A stretch of 64,000 nt of DNA, from assembly GCA_014549065.1 (NCBI GenBank), contig JACDOX010000088.1:559694-623693 (forward strand), written 5' to 3'. The position numbers and the translations under genes are program-made. Shown here piece after piece: positions 1 to 12,500 of the stretch (positions within the stretch are counted from its first letter, which is position 1; the number at the start of each line of letters is the position of its first letter). The notes below the pieces were generated by a model. The model did not search any database and had not been told where the DNA came from. It saw nothing but the letters and a program-made list of their open reading frames with translations. The DNA is from Cardinalis cardinalis. Lineage: Eukaryota > Chordata > Aves > Passeriformes > Cardinalidae.

Positions 1-3000
1 CTCTGGAATTTTGCATCATCAAAACCTTCATTAAAAACTAAAATGTGCGTCAATGCATGATAACCAGCACCACAAATTATGATTTCACTTCACACAGGAA
101 AATGTCTCTCCAGATGTGCCAGAGATAGGACCAGTATCAAGTTAATATTTGCCATGCATCTAAGTATAAGAAATTAGTGACAAATATTTCAATATCATGA
201 GTTTGAGCATTCATATGTGAACTTTTTGACATTAAAGGTAAGGAAAGAAAAGGTTATTATAGAAAATGGAGACATTTCCTGACAAAGCCAGAATTACACA
301 ATTTTGAAAGATAATATTTAACCTTTGGAAAGGCCAAAATTCTTTGGACTGACGCAGAAGTTATAAAGACAGATCTTGCCAAATGTAGAGTAATTTTTGA
401 AGAATTACTCTTTTTCACTATGCTAATACAAAAATCCTTGGACATAAAACTGAGAACTCTGGAACAGGAAGGGGAAATGATAGATGCTTTGAAAAACAAG
501 TCTATTTAGAAGCCATTTGTCTGAATTTTGTAACGTCCACTGACAATAACATATTTTCATCCTTGACTGTATTTTACAAGTTCATTTCTTCATGGACAGA
601 AACCAGTATATTTAGCCTCTGAAAATATGTGTTTTAAAAGTGGATAGTGATTGCTTGCTTCTAAATTGTATAAAAGAAAGGAAAAGAAAAAGGGCACTGA
701 GAAATAATGCGAGCATATACACATACGGCTACATGCATAAACCTGTTCATACACTTACATTGAAATTGATTTACACAATTCTGAAGAAGTGGCATTAACA
801 ATGGAGTCTCTCCTTTTCAGCAATATCCCACTTTTAGAATAAGGAATTCCATATATATTTGCTTCTGCAGATGGCAAATATGCTTCCTCTGAAACAGCTT
901 CCTATGTAGAGCTTCTGTTTATAGAAACATGGAACACAAATAATCCTCTTATTTAACAGGATGACTTCTTTTTGGTTTTGTTGCTGTTGAATGATTAAAC
1001 CATGACAAAAGCTAAAGCACTACACAGTAGTAATGTGAAATCAAAATCTGCATTGTAAGCTCCAAAAACTTGAGACTTTTTAGAGTGTTCGCATTCAGGA
1101 CATATTAAGGAAAATTCCACATAAATGAAGAATGTCATAATAGCAAAGAAAAAAAGGAAACAGGGACGGAGGAAACAGCAAATGCTGAGAACACAACATC
1201 TGTAAAATGCACCAACAATTCCAAGCTTGCAATGGGCTGTCACTGTACACGCTATGAGGAAATTTCATTTAAGAGTTACAAAAATGACCTTGCTTTGAAC
1301 CAAGTGAATGTGATTATTTCTGAACTGAACGGAAAGTAAAGAAGTTTGGATTAAATGTTTTACCAGTGCCAATGTCCCAGAACTTTCTTTGGCTTTATAT
1401 TCTCTTTTCCTACGTTTGTCAGCTGAATTTAATGTTCTCTTCTTTTTTGTCTCCTGGTCTCTCTGACCTTAATGTGACATTTTAGTTGGGTGATTAATTA
1501 CTATTAAATGGCACTGCATTTATTAAATGGAGTCCTTGTCTGTGTAAGAGCACAGTCACAATGCAACGATTCAGTTTGATAAGCTTAAATATACACAGTT
1601 AGATGTGGTAATATCTAATTTGTCAAGGATCTTGTGGCTAGCTTTTCTGCCACACAGCTAGAGAGAAGATGTGATTGCACAAAAAGCTTAATATTCTGAG
1701 CTTAAATGTTCTCAGTAAATTGATCTTCTCCATCATGTAATCTTATTTCAGAGTGTGCAGGAGACAGCAAAGTTCCACACAAGCCTAAGTTGCCTTAATA
1801 ACAGGCCTGAGGGTTCCTGACCATGGAAATAAAAGCTATGTGACAAGATTTGTATGTCTCTTTTCAGCAGACAACAGCTGACTCGCCCTGCTAGAAGCTT
1901 TCTTTCTGGGCTAATTGAATAAAAAGAAGAACTAATGTCAGTAAAAGGATGAAAAGTTCATTGAGGAAGAAAAGATACATCTATAGATTGGACACCTAAG
2001 TCAAAAAGAGATTGTGAGTATTTAGCTTATTAAGTGAAACACCAGCACCTAACCTTGTAATCAGCCAGGTTATTATTCTGTCAGTTATATTCTCCAAACA
2101 CTGCTTTACTCTTTTCTTGTCTAACAACTGATTTGGAACTTTTTTTCAGACTACAATGAATCAGCAAAGCAAAACTTCTTGCAAGCAAAAGGTTGGTTTT
2201 AACATCTGTTGGGAAAAAATTCAGCCTGGACTAAATAAAAATGTGAGGGAGACTTTCACAAAAAGCTCAGGAGTTTTGGATATTCATGGGAAAGACAGAC
2301 AGCAGCTGGAGCTAGTTCCTGACTGTTTCTTACATCAATTCTTTTCCCCTCTGGTTAAACACAACTAGGCCATCAAGAAGAATAGCAGTAGTTTTTCTCA
2401 TGTTTCACTCTCGGTCCTCATGTCTTCCACGTCCAAAACATTCATTCTTGCTCCTACATCTGCAGAGTCAGTGCCTGTCTTTATAACTCTTTCCTACTAC
2501 ACAAAAAACAACTAGAAATTAAAAAAGTGAAACAGATCAGGTTATTATAAGAAATAGGAAGCCTTCAGTCTTATCTCAAACCTACAGGTACTTTCTCACA
2601 GTGAAAATTGTAAATGCTGTAAGGGAAGAGTCACACCTCTCATCTGAATTTAGCGCTTTACAGAGGTCTTGTAGAGATATTGTGGAGCGGTGGGTAATGT
2701 TTAGGCATGCATCTTCAGACCTTCTTTAGATCTGAGATTGATACCTTCATATGAACCACAGTGGGAACCCAGATGCAGACTTGCACCAGAGACACATTTG
2801 CATGTGGTCAGGGAACAGCTCCCACCTTTCTGCTGTAAAAGTGATCACGAAACTATTATATGGAGTCATCCTCTTTGCATGATGAAGAGTCAAAAGTCTT
2901 GCACAAGGAGATACTTGAACTTGCATGTTCTGCAGGTTGGCAAACACTGTGCCATCTGGAGGCATCAAAATAACCCTGCCTTCAGGCCAAACATCTGTAG

Positions 3001-4563
3001 TGAAGTGAATCTAAATGAACCAAGAAATCTTGACTACCTCTAACAGGACTGTATTGTTGTCTTGAATACTGATGACAGTCTAAAAGGGTTGCACAAGAAA
3101 AACATTCTTACAATTCTCATTAAGAATTAAGTCAGCACATTTCCAGTTGCTCCTGCATAGATTTTTTAATCTCTATCTTCCATTATCAGGAACAGGAAGA
3201 GTGGCATATTCACATTGTCCAGAATCTTACGGGCTCAGGATTACATGCAGGAAGATGTTCTTTGTGTGTGCTTTAGCAGACTCAAAATATAAATTTCTTC
3301 AACATTCTGCCTGCTAGAGATATGTCCTGAAAACTTTACAGAAATTATATCCAACTGCAAAAAATGGCCTTTTAGTCTGGACATAGAATCTGCTTAAAAA
3401 GCACTGGATTCCTACCTTCCTTGCAGAAATATATTTTTATTGGTATAATTTGCTGGTTTTAGGAAGCAAAACAAAGGCATTTAGCAGTCTGTCCCCATGA
3501 TCTTCAGAACAAATTTCTAGAAAACATAGAGCAACTTTGCAAATACAATTATTTAGTCTCAAAAATAGTGGAACTATTTTCAAGTGACAGATTGCTGTAC
3601 TTCTAGAGCTAATTTAATCTTACTTTATATGATTAATAAAAACTGGGTAATAGCAACACAATGCATTTCATGTTTATCTAAAGGAAATGTTTTAATTTAT
3701 AAATCCAAAGGAAAATTATGCTTCAAGGAAGTATCAGAAATATTCTTCAAGTTTTTGCAAGTCACTAAATTAATTTTCAAACAATGCCTAAACTTTCATT
3801 TTGGCAGATGGTTAAATATTATATTATCTCCACTAGAGCATTTATGGGATTTCAGACTATTGATAAAACATACATAGAGAATTTACCATCTGTGAAAGAA
3901 GTGGTAAACAAAGGTTTACCTTACTCCCTCAAAACATTGGAACAAGTTTCTGTTGCTCAAATCACATATTACTTAGTAGAGATTGAACTNAAAGCACAAT
4001 CTAACATACACTTCTTTCTATACGAAAAGAACAAACCCCCACAGATTCATTGTATAAGCTGCTGATCAGCATGCTAATTTTCAAGTTATGGTTTAATTAT
4101 CTCCTCTGTGCAGGCAAGCAATCAGGAACTAACTGTAAAGAGTCTGTAAAATGGAGGAGTATAATATTATATGACAACACACCAGTAATTGTTTCAAATT
4201 ACAAGCAAATCTGAGTAGGGGAAAAAAGTCTTCTCCCTTTTCTCCCAAAAACATGCACAATTTCCTTTAGAAGAAAAAAAACAAGAGAAATAAATGCATT
4301 GCTTGCTCTTTCTCAGAGGTATATCAAATGCTGATTGATTCTAAATCATCTGAATTGTAATGTGACCATCAGAGCAAACTGTGGCCTTACAATGCTTTCC
4401 TGTAACTCAAAGGGCAGGACAAAAGTGACTGTGTTGAAAGAATTATAGCCAAGGACATAACTGTAATGAAGTATTATCACAGACATATAATATTATCAAA
4501 ATATCAAACTCTACGCATGTCAACAGTCACCCAACATGATTAGAGGCAGATCTGGTTTTCAGT
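1..4563. other. AT-rich non-coding DNA, no gene seen
   Basis: No open frame here exceeds about 100 codons, and none has a recognisable domain or a convincing pair of splice borders. The stretch is AT-rich with scattered homeodomain-type TAATTA words. One example is near 1490-1540, where TATTAAATGG occurs twice within about 25 bases. A single ambiguous base lies at 3990. I see no CR1, LTR or RNA gene. The most likely interpretation is intronic or intergenic bird DNA; strand and parent gene cannot be decided. Confidence 0.6.
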
Positions 4564-5160
4564 TTAGGTGAAAGTAGGCAGTTGTTTATGTTGGCAGATC
4601 ATGGGGGAAAGGGAGGAAATGAAATGCCCCCATACAGGGTGCCATGGCCTCATGGCCTGTTTTGAGGACCCTGAGAGAAAGACAGGCAGGGACAGGAGCT
4701 GTGCGCCCCACCACCAGTAGATCAGCTCAGAGAGGGAGCAGAAGGTTAATGCTTCCCTGCCCACCAGTTCCTAGTAAATCTGCTCCCTCCCAATAAATCC
4801 CTGCTTTATTTCTCCAATCCTTCACATTTACCTCCGGGGATGGGGCAGGAAACAAAACAACCCCTCTGCCCACCATCACCTCCTGATTGGTGGCAGCTTC
4901 CCAGAGGCCACAGCCAATTCCTTTCAACCTCCTTCCCTGACATCTGCCACCAAACCAGAAAGGGTACGTGGCAGGTCCCCAAGCCTGGTGACCCACTCCC
5001 AAATTTGTGTCTTTTCACAGAAGCTGCCGTAGTGCTACCAGGCTTTGCCTCAAAAAAATTTTTTTTGTCCTTTACCCAGTGGCATCTCCTTGCAAGGCTT
5101 CGCCTACAAGCCTGGGTGTCGATTCACCAAGCAGGCAGTATTAAATTGAAACACACCAAC
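4564..5160. other. GC-richer block, possible decayed interspersed repeat
   Basis: This block is clearly richer in G+C than its flanks and reads differently, with C-rich runs, few CpGs and AATAAA-type words on both strands near 4790-4815. Several frames on both strands stay open for 65-108 codons, which is expected where stop codons are rarer; none gives a recognisable protein. A decayed LTR or other interspersed repeat is possible, because the AATAAA words sit next to GC-rich sequence as in an R region. I could not define LTR ends or a target-site duplication. A non-coding exon or conserved element is an alternative. Confidence 0.3.
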
Positions 5161-8082
5161 CATTAAGCATGGCTAAAGGTGAGCATGTCAAGGAACGGCA
5201 GTGTCTGCTGTCAGATTAGAACCCTTTTGAACTGCAGCCTTATACAACTGTCCTCTATGCCTAGTATTTATGAGGTGAACTGAGGATATGACAGCCTCGT
5301 CTGCTGATGTGACAGGAAAAGCACATTGTTCGCTTTGAACCTTGCAGAAACGTGGAAAGCTTTCTTGCGCTCCTTTCAGCATAGCCCCACTCCAAGAACC
5401 ATATTGACTTGTAACAGCTTCTGTTTATGCAGTGCAATGAGCTGAGGTCAGTGGGAAAGTGTCAGCTGCAGCGTATGACTGTGCTTTCACTGCATCATGG
5501 AACTTGGCATGGCCCCGCAGTGACAGATAACAAACTGCATTCTATAGCTTTCAAAACCCTCAAAGGATATGTGGCTGGGAAAGGCTTGCAAATGCCTTCC
5601 CTTGATTAATAGTCACAAAACTGAAGTGATCATAATTTAGTCCTAGCAAGGAGATGTGCTTCTTTCCAGCAGCAGTAAAGAAAGACACAAAAGCCCACAA
5701 ACCTACACAATATAAAGAAATCGTCTTTAAAGAAATTCACGGTCATCATGCCAGACACTAAATGAATTATTTCTCTCATTTCTTGTCTCACCACAGTTTC
5801 CTCCCACTTGGACACACATGTTAGGCATTCAGTTAACCTCAAGCATAGCTCTCCTGGCCCTATCGCTGTATCTGCACTCCCCATCAGGAGGGTATGCTAG
5901 CCTACATTTTTGCAATGTAAAAAGAGTGACATCATTTTTTGTCTTAAAGTAGCTTGTCTGTAAGAGCACTTCAGCTGTATGCACTCGGCTCAGTCCCAGA
6001 ATGTGCTTGTTCCTGTGCACTTTCCCGTCCTGGGCTCAGCACAGTGTTCAGAGCTGCTCTGGCTCACAGCTCTGTGCTCTATACCCCATTCTGAACCTCT
6101 CAGCTGCATTTGCTTCCCCATCTATAACTTTCATCGACCTCCTGCTCTTGCACTGCACTTCCTGGGAAGTGTTTTGTTCATGGACCCAGCGGAGGAATAT
6201 GTTATGACAATGGAGTTTTAAGGAAAGCTTTTTGTTTTGTTGTGTCATGCACTTTATCCCTCCAATTTTGTCATCTGGTGGTTTTCTTTTCTTGTTCTAG
6301 GACATATTTNATTTCTAAAGCTATTTCACAAGCAGCATTGAAAGTCAATCCTTTTTCAGATAACAATTTTTTTCAGCTGATCCACCTTCCTATGTACTTC
6401 CAAATCCATCAGAGAGTACTTTATTTGGCTACAGCCCTGCATTGTATACTGGAATATTTATATAATAAGTTCCAGTGCCATGATACTCTGAATGAATCAC
6501 AGAATTTTAAAATCTTTTTTTATTTTCTTTCCAATCAGAAAATTCAGCTTGGGATACTAACACTGAACTTCACTGACTGCACAGAAACAAAAAAGCTAAA
6601 AAACTCACATTACACAGGGCATTCATTTGGTTACCTTTATTTCTTCAAGAAAAATTGAATTTAAATTTGATAACTTCTTAGATCTAATAAGTGGCTGTTT
6701 CAGGTGTTTCAGACACTTTTGAGAATATGTCAAGAAAATTAAAAAAGGATAAATTTCTCCTTACAGAGCCTCTAGTCACTTTTCAGAATCCCATGCTACA
6801 AAGTGCCATCACTCTGATTTCACTGAAAGAATTTCACCTGCATTTTACAGCCTTCCCCATTTATTGTTTGGTTTTCTTTTCTTAACTGAACTGCCTTGAA
6901 TATTGGGTTAACAAGCCTCAGTGAAATTTCTCTTCTTTCCTGTATCCTGATAATATATACAAGTAACATGTGGCTTAAGGTTTAGAAAAAGTTTTAATTA
7001 AAACCAAGTGCTAGAATAATACTGTCTTAGGGTTTCCTCATGTTTTCTGACTTTTTTGTGTCCAGTTCACAGCAAAAAAAATTGTTCAGAGCACAAACTT
7101 TATTGTTACTGGTATCTTGTAAATACCTTGATACCCAAACAATTTGTTTTGTTGCTTATTGCAAGAGTACTGTTATAGATGTATGTATGTTCAGCAGTTT
7201 TAAGATACCAACTGTAGGAATGGGAAATGTTTATAGTTTTAAAGATACCTCCGACTATGAAATTACTGTTGAAGTACAGTAAAATAAATACTATGTTCAT
7301 TGCCTTTTTACTTGTTTCACAACATGGATTTTGTTTTACACAGGAAAACACAGCAAAATCCTGAACATAGGTTGTGTAATCTAACGTGCTATATTTGCCT
7401 TCTGATAACCTTCACCAACATCTAGAAGTAGTCATTTGACTTTTAATGACAGCTGCTGCTCATGTTATATCTACAAATTTCCTTCTTGAAAGAGCTGCTT
7501 CTCCTACCACTGAGATCCCGCCGCTTCTGCGTTCGCAAGGGCAGGGGGGTGCAGTTGGCCTGGGTTCAGTTCTTACATAGCGTCTGCAAGGATTTAAACA
7601 CATCAAAGTGTCAGCTAGATCCAATGAGCCAGAATCCATTTTAGAGTAATTGAAAGTTTGATTTCCATTTGCCCAAGGTCTCTATTTATTTTAACTTTGC
7701 TAACATTTCCTCAGCATTATAAAATTAATTACGGTCCTGGTATCTTTCCCTCTTTTCACTCTCTTAATGACAGCAGACTGAAATGTTTCTTGCAAAAATC
7801 TCAACCCTAAATACCTGTTTTTTGCAGCAAAACAGGGACAGTATATTCTATGGAAGTTCCTGATTTTCCATGTTCAAATGGATACAATTCCTGCTTTTTC
7901 TTCAACTTTTGGTTGTAATAGGAAAGCCAGGAGGAATATCTCTCACAGAAGACTTTGAACTAATTAAAAAAAACAAATCACATTTACTTTGATGTAATTT
8001 AAGAAAACCTTAATTGTACTTTTTTGATCCTACCATGTATTTTCAGGCCTATGACATCACCTGAAAAGCTTTCTTACATTAA
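5161..8082. other. Non-coding DNA, no gene seen
   Basis: Mixed-composition DNA. A short GC- and CpG-richer spot lies at about 7510-7560. A pyrimidine-rich tract ending in CTAG near 6281-6300 would make an acceptable splice acceptor, but no supported exon follows. Short frames around 5979-6221 are open in several frames on both strands and give no recognisable product. Confidence 0.55.
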
Positions 8083-8113
8083 AAATCTCATCTCATTTTT
8101 TGAGATGAGATTT
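8083..8113. repeat. Short inverted repeat (hairpin), 13-bp arms
   Basis: The left arm at 8083-8095 (AAATCTCATCTCA) and the right arm at 8101-8113 are perfect reverse complements, separated by a five-T spacer. The structure would fold as a tight hairpin in single strands. There is no coding context and no sign that it is a terminator or an RNA gene. Confidence 0.85.
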
Positions 8114-9264
8114 ACATCTGCCCAGATTTAGAGAACACAAGGTTAATCCGGACTCTGCGTCCATTCTTTTCTACCAGAAAAGTATGTAAAGGCCAATGGA
8201 TTACTTTAGTGGCACCTTGGCGTTCCTATCACAATGCTCAGATCCCGGTCTTGTCTTCTTCACCCATTGCTTCCTATACTGTATTACCACCTCTTTAAGA
8301 GCACATGCACCCAACAGAATGCTTCTGCAAAGTCCTTTGAAAGTCAAACTCTTTTGAATGCTGTGAAAAAGAGAGGAAGACCTGGATCTTTATTCAATTA
8401 TTCTTATTTTAGGTAGTGTATAGAAACAGATTCTTGTAATTAGGAGATTGGCTGAAGGCTGGCCCCTGTGTGAAATCTGAAGTTGTCTTTCTTAATATCA
8501 CATAATCTCAATTAGTAACAATTTTAGCAGTCCACTTAACAAGTATAATATTCAGGAGGACCTGTATTTGTTTTTGTTTTGAAAATAGTTATCTATATTT
8601 CAATATCAAAATATATGCTGCGCCTGTATTCAGGGTCCCTGAGACTCACAAGAACATGCAACCTTCCCCTGTCTTCTTCAGCTCTCTCAGCAGGAGAGGT
8701 TTTAGAAATGCTACATCACTGATTCAAATCCTAAATTTTTGTGTAGAAATTCATCCACAAGAATAGAAGATAGGATAAAGAGTCCCCAAAATCCACCAAC
8801 TAATTAATAAGTCCTTCTCTGCCAACAAAAACAAAAAGGAAAAAACCCACAAAAACCACCAAAAAAAAAGCCCAAGAACTGCATTTACACCAAAGTCTGC
8901 TCTTATTCCAGAAGGCTGAGAACTATACTTTTTACACTTCATGCTTTTGTTATGCCTGAGGATATTTACAGGCCAGCCTCAATTCTGTCCCAATAAAGTC
9001 ATAAGGACTCTAACAAGTCCTTTAATGTGTCATCAAGGCATAGAAAAATATTTTCAAAAACATTGCCTCTGAAAAACTACCCTCTTCTCTACCATGCTCT
9101 TCAAGGCAAGGATACCTCCATAATAAGAATTTTGTATTAATGGAATTCCAAATTTTAATTTATCTAATGGAAAATTATGAGAAAAAAAAGAATGATTTAG
9201 CTTCTCTAGTCTGTGTCTTTTCTTTACCCTTTAAAACTCTGTTCAGAAAAAAACCAAAAACTTG
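8114..9264. other. Non-coding DNA with an A/C-rich low-complexity tract
   Basis: The stretch holds an A/C-rich simple tract at about 8825-8869, built from runs of A broken by C and CC, of a kind common in bird genomes. No open frame with a recognisable product is present. Confidence 0.55.
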
Positions 9265-9561
9265 CTACTCATACAGTAGACAGTGTCCCCTTCTACGTCT
9301 GCTTCTAATAACGTGAAAAATATTATTCTCTCCTACAAGCTGTGCTAAGAATCTTTTGGGAAGTAATGACATCTTTGCATTATTGATAGCTGATCCAATC
9401 TGACTTGCTGTAGTAACAGCTTTTACCAGTGTGAGATTAGGTTCAACTAACAGCCTTACAAATTTCAGCATGTCTTTATCTAGAAGGGTATTATAACACA
9501 GTGTCCTTCTCTGCCCAAGAAAAGTAGCCAAACAGAAAGCGTGCCTGCCTCGTATCATCAA
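9265..9561 (-). pseudogene. Unidentified protein-like ORF (possible exon or retrocopy remnant)
   Basis: A minus-strand frame of 98 codons ends in TAG at 9265. It has no good start: the first in-frame ATG follows a TTG, with an in-frame TGA two codons before that ATG. The translation has normal-looking composition. It includes LVEPNLTLVKAVTTASQIG, then a stretch with SLLPKRFLAQL, and ends in an arginine-rich segment (RSRRRRGHCLLYE). I do not recognise the family. There is no strong polypyrimidine tract at the upstream edge and no poly(A) tail, so neither an exon nor a processed retrocopy is well supported. A chance ORF remains possible, although the composition is less skewed to AT-rich codons than neighbouring ORFs. 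Confidence 0.25.
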
Positions 9562-12500
9562 TCATGAGCAAGCCATTCTCAACTACAATTCTCTCATCCC
9601 CCTTTTTAAGGAATTATTTTTGAATCTCCAAAGGAAAGACTGAAATGAGAGGGCAAGCACTTTCATGATTCTTCCCCATTTTATTCTTCACTATTTCTTC
9701 AAAGTTCATGAAGCATCTCTCCCTGCCTCTTGCTAAAGATTATCTGTTTCTCACTGACTTCCTTGCAGTGTATATTTCAATCTTCCACCAAAGTTGTTTC
9801 ATTTTTCCTTTGAGAATATATCTTTTCTATCCATAATTCCACCCACTTTTAATTTCCCACCCATGCTAAAGGAATGCCTATAATACTGTTGAGCAGATAT
9901 TAGGACTTCTTTCGTAGATTTCTAACACCACAAGGGGCAGGGCTGGAAGAGTGACATTTTGACCTCTCGTTTACTGCCAGATGAGCTATTGGGTGTTCTG
10001 GATACATTGGTTCTCCTTTTCCTGTCAGAGCAGACCATTCTTTTGCAGGTATTATCTCATCAGTCTTTCAGACAAGTGTGCACACTAAGCTGGTCTGGTT
10101 CACGAGTAATCATTTGTTTCCCAATTTTGTTCATCTTCATTTAATGAGTTTAGATGATACAAAAACTGAGAGTTTGAGGATTGGAGCACTTGAGTCCACA
10201 AAAGGTTGCCAATGCTATACAGAATAAGGAGAACCTCTAGAGAAGATTTAGGACACAATTTGAAAGAAACTGAGAAATAAAAGTAGCAGCCAAATAGAAA
10301 CTTGAAAGAACAGAGGCTTTTCAAGCTGTCTTTTTCTACTCTAAGCTTATTGGTTTATTACTGACACTTTATTTATTCTTAGATGCATATGAAATTTGTG
10401 CTTTTATTTTCTTTCCTTTAAAGTGAATTTTTCCTGTTTTAGAAAAAATAATGAGTGCCTGCCTTTAAAGCGAGAAACAATTTCCTGAAAAGTTAAAAAC
10501 AAGGAAAACAAGCCTAAAACAGGATGATAGTATAGGATGAGTACTAAATTGATTAAAAACAAAAAGTCACAAAATCAGTCTGCTCCTCAGAGAGTCTGAT
10601 CAGGATACAAATTATGGTTGGCAAGACAAACAAGGAGCATCTGCTGAGCAGCTAAGTCAAAATCAGCCAAGCTAGATTCAGACCAACAACATAAAATCTC
10701 AGCCACCCATTTATATTTGCCTATTTTTCGGTCTGTTTGTAGCTGAAAGGTTGATCTCATCTTTGTAATACCTAGAGATTTTTGGTTTAGGAAAAGCAGA
10801 AACTGACAGGAAAGTTCCCAGGACATGGTACCCTTTTCCTTGTTTTCAGATTATTTTTACAACCAAGATTGTTATGAAGAGTGTTTTTTGTTTTGCTCAG
10901 CAGTACTGATAAACAATTAGCCATGTGTACCCCACAGGAAAATACATGGAAATATTGAAAAGTTGTTTAAAAGATCAGAACAGATTATACAACAGAATAG
11001 TATTTAGACTTTTCACATTCCCCAGCATAACTAGAAAATTATTATGACCATGTTTCAGGTTTCATAGTAAAGCTCTTTTTTGGGAGAAATGAATTATTGC
11101 AGGCCTAAGAGCTATGTGGCTGCTGAAAGACTACCAACTTATGATGGTCCCTCCATTCAGATGAGTGCTATCAAAACCATGGTAAAACCTTAATATTGAG
11201 CTGTTAAACTCAAGGGAAAATATATTCACGTGAAGTGATTATCTCTTATGTTTCTGGACATTCTAAAGATACATTTCATTTTCCTAATAATACTTGCCTT
11301 CTTTTGGATATGATATTTTAGAAGAACAGCTTGCACTTATAATCAGCACAATTTATCACCTATCCCCAAAGTACCCTGCCGTTGAAATGCCTGACATATA
11401 TATTAGGTGTTGTGGATTTAGCAAAAATTGAATTATAAATTGCCTTGCCAGCTTTTGCCTCTGGAAATAATGAAAAAGTGAGCTAAAGAAATGTTCTCCT
11501 GAAGGATTTATTTTTAGTAGCAATAGAGAAAGAAACAACAAACATGGATTGACCAGACTTTATCATTTTAAGGACTCAATATCTTTGTCTCAAGAAAAGT
11601 TTTCTTTCTTTTTCTTTAAAAAAAAAATAAGGCTGTGCTGTGATTGCTTGAATGTCCCTGAAAATAACCCATTGGGAAAGGAAGAAAAAAATAAATAAAA
11701 CCCAAACAAAACATTGATTTGTATTCAGTAAGCCCATATGAGAATTTCAAGGTCCCTTGCCCAAATGAAGTCAAGTTAAATGTCATCCAAAATACTTGCT
11801 TTTCTCTTCTCTTTTCTGTTAAGTGCTGTTTCTCAATGACTGAAATTATTTGCAATGGCCTTTTAGAGTTTAACATTATCCAATTTCCCGAAATAATAGC
11901 GCCTTTAATAAGTTGTCTAAATTGGCATAGTGATGTAAAATCCATTTCTAGCAATATTTCAGCATCAAATGTGCATAGTTAGCTTAAATTATTATAAAGA
12001 TAGTCATACAGTAAGATTTAGTTCTTCAGTTTCGAACAAACATCTTAACATTACCGTCTGAAGTCTCTGCTGTCTCTTAACAAGTTCCTGCCCAAAGAAA
12101 AATGCAATCTATGTTCATGTACAGTTACAATTTAAAGAAAAAAAAATCTGTGTGAGCACACACACAAATATATAGCCTGCACTCTGTATTTCAGTGAATC
12201 TGAGAATGAGTTTTATCAAGCTAAGTTGAAATTTAAACTCATTTTGTATCATTTTTAAATAACTTGTGTTTTTTACCATATTATTAGACTTTTCTGTTTT
12301 AATTAACTGATGTTTCAGCATGAATGCAAAATCTTTGTTCCTTCATCTTTGTAAGATTAAAAAACACCCAACATTTTGGATGCAAGTGTTTTTGATATGA
12401 GTGATACAAGAATACAAAACCACAGAGCTGTGGACGGCAGGGTGGGGGGAAGGTATTTGTGCAAGGAATTTAGGGTACTTATCAGTCATATATTGTCTTT

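Noticed and set aside
6242..6658. 138-codon plus-strand ORF
   Set aside because: AT-driven composition, crosses an ambiguous base, and no recognisable domain.
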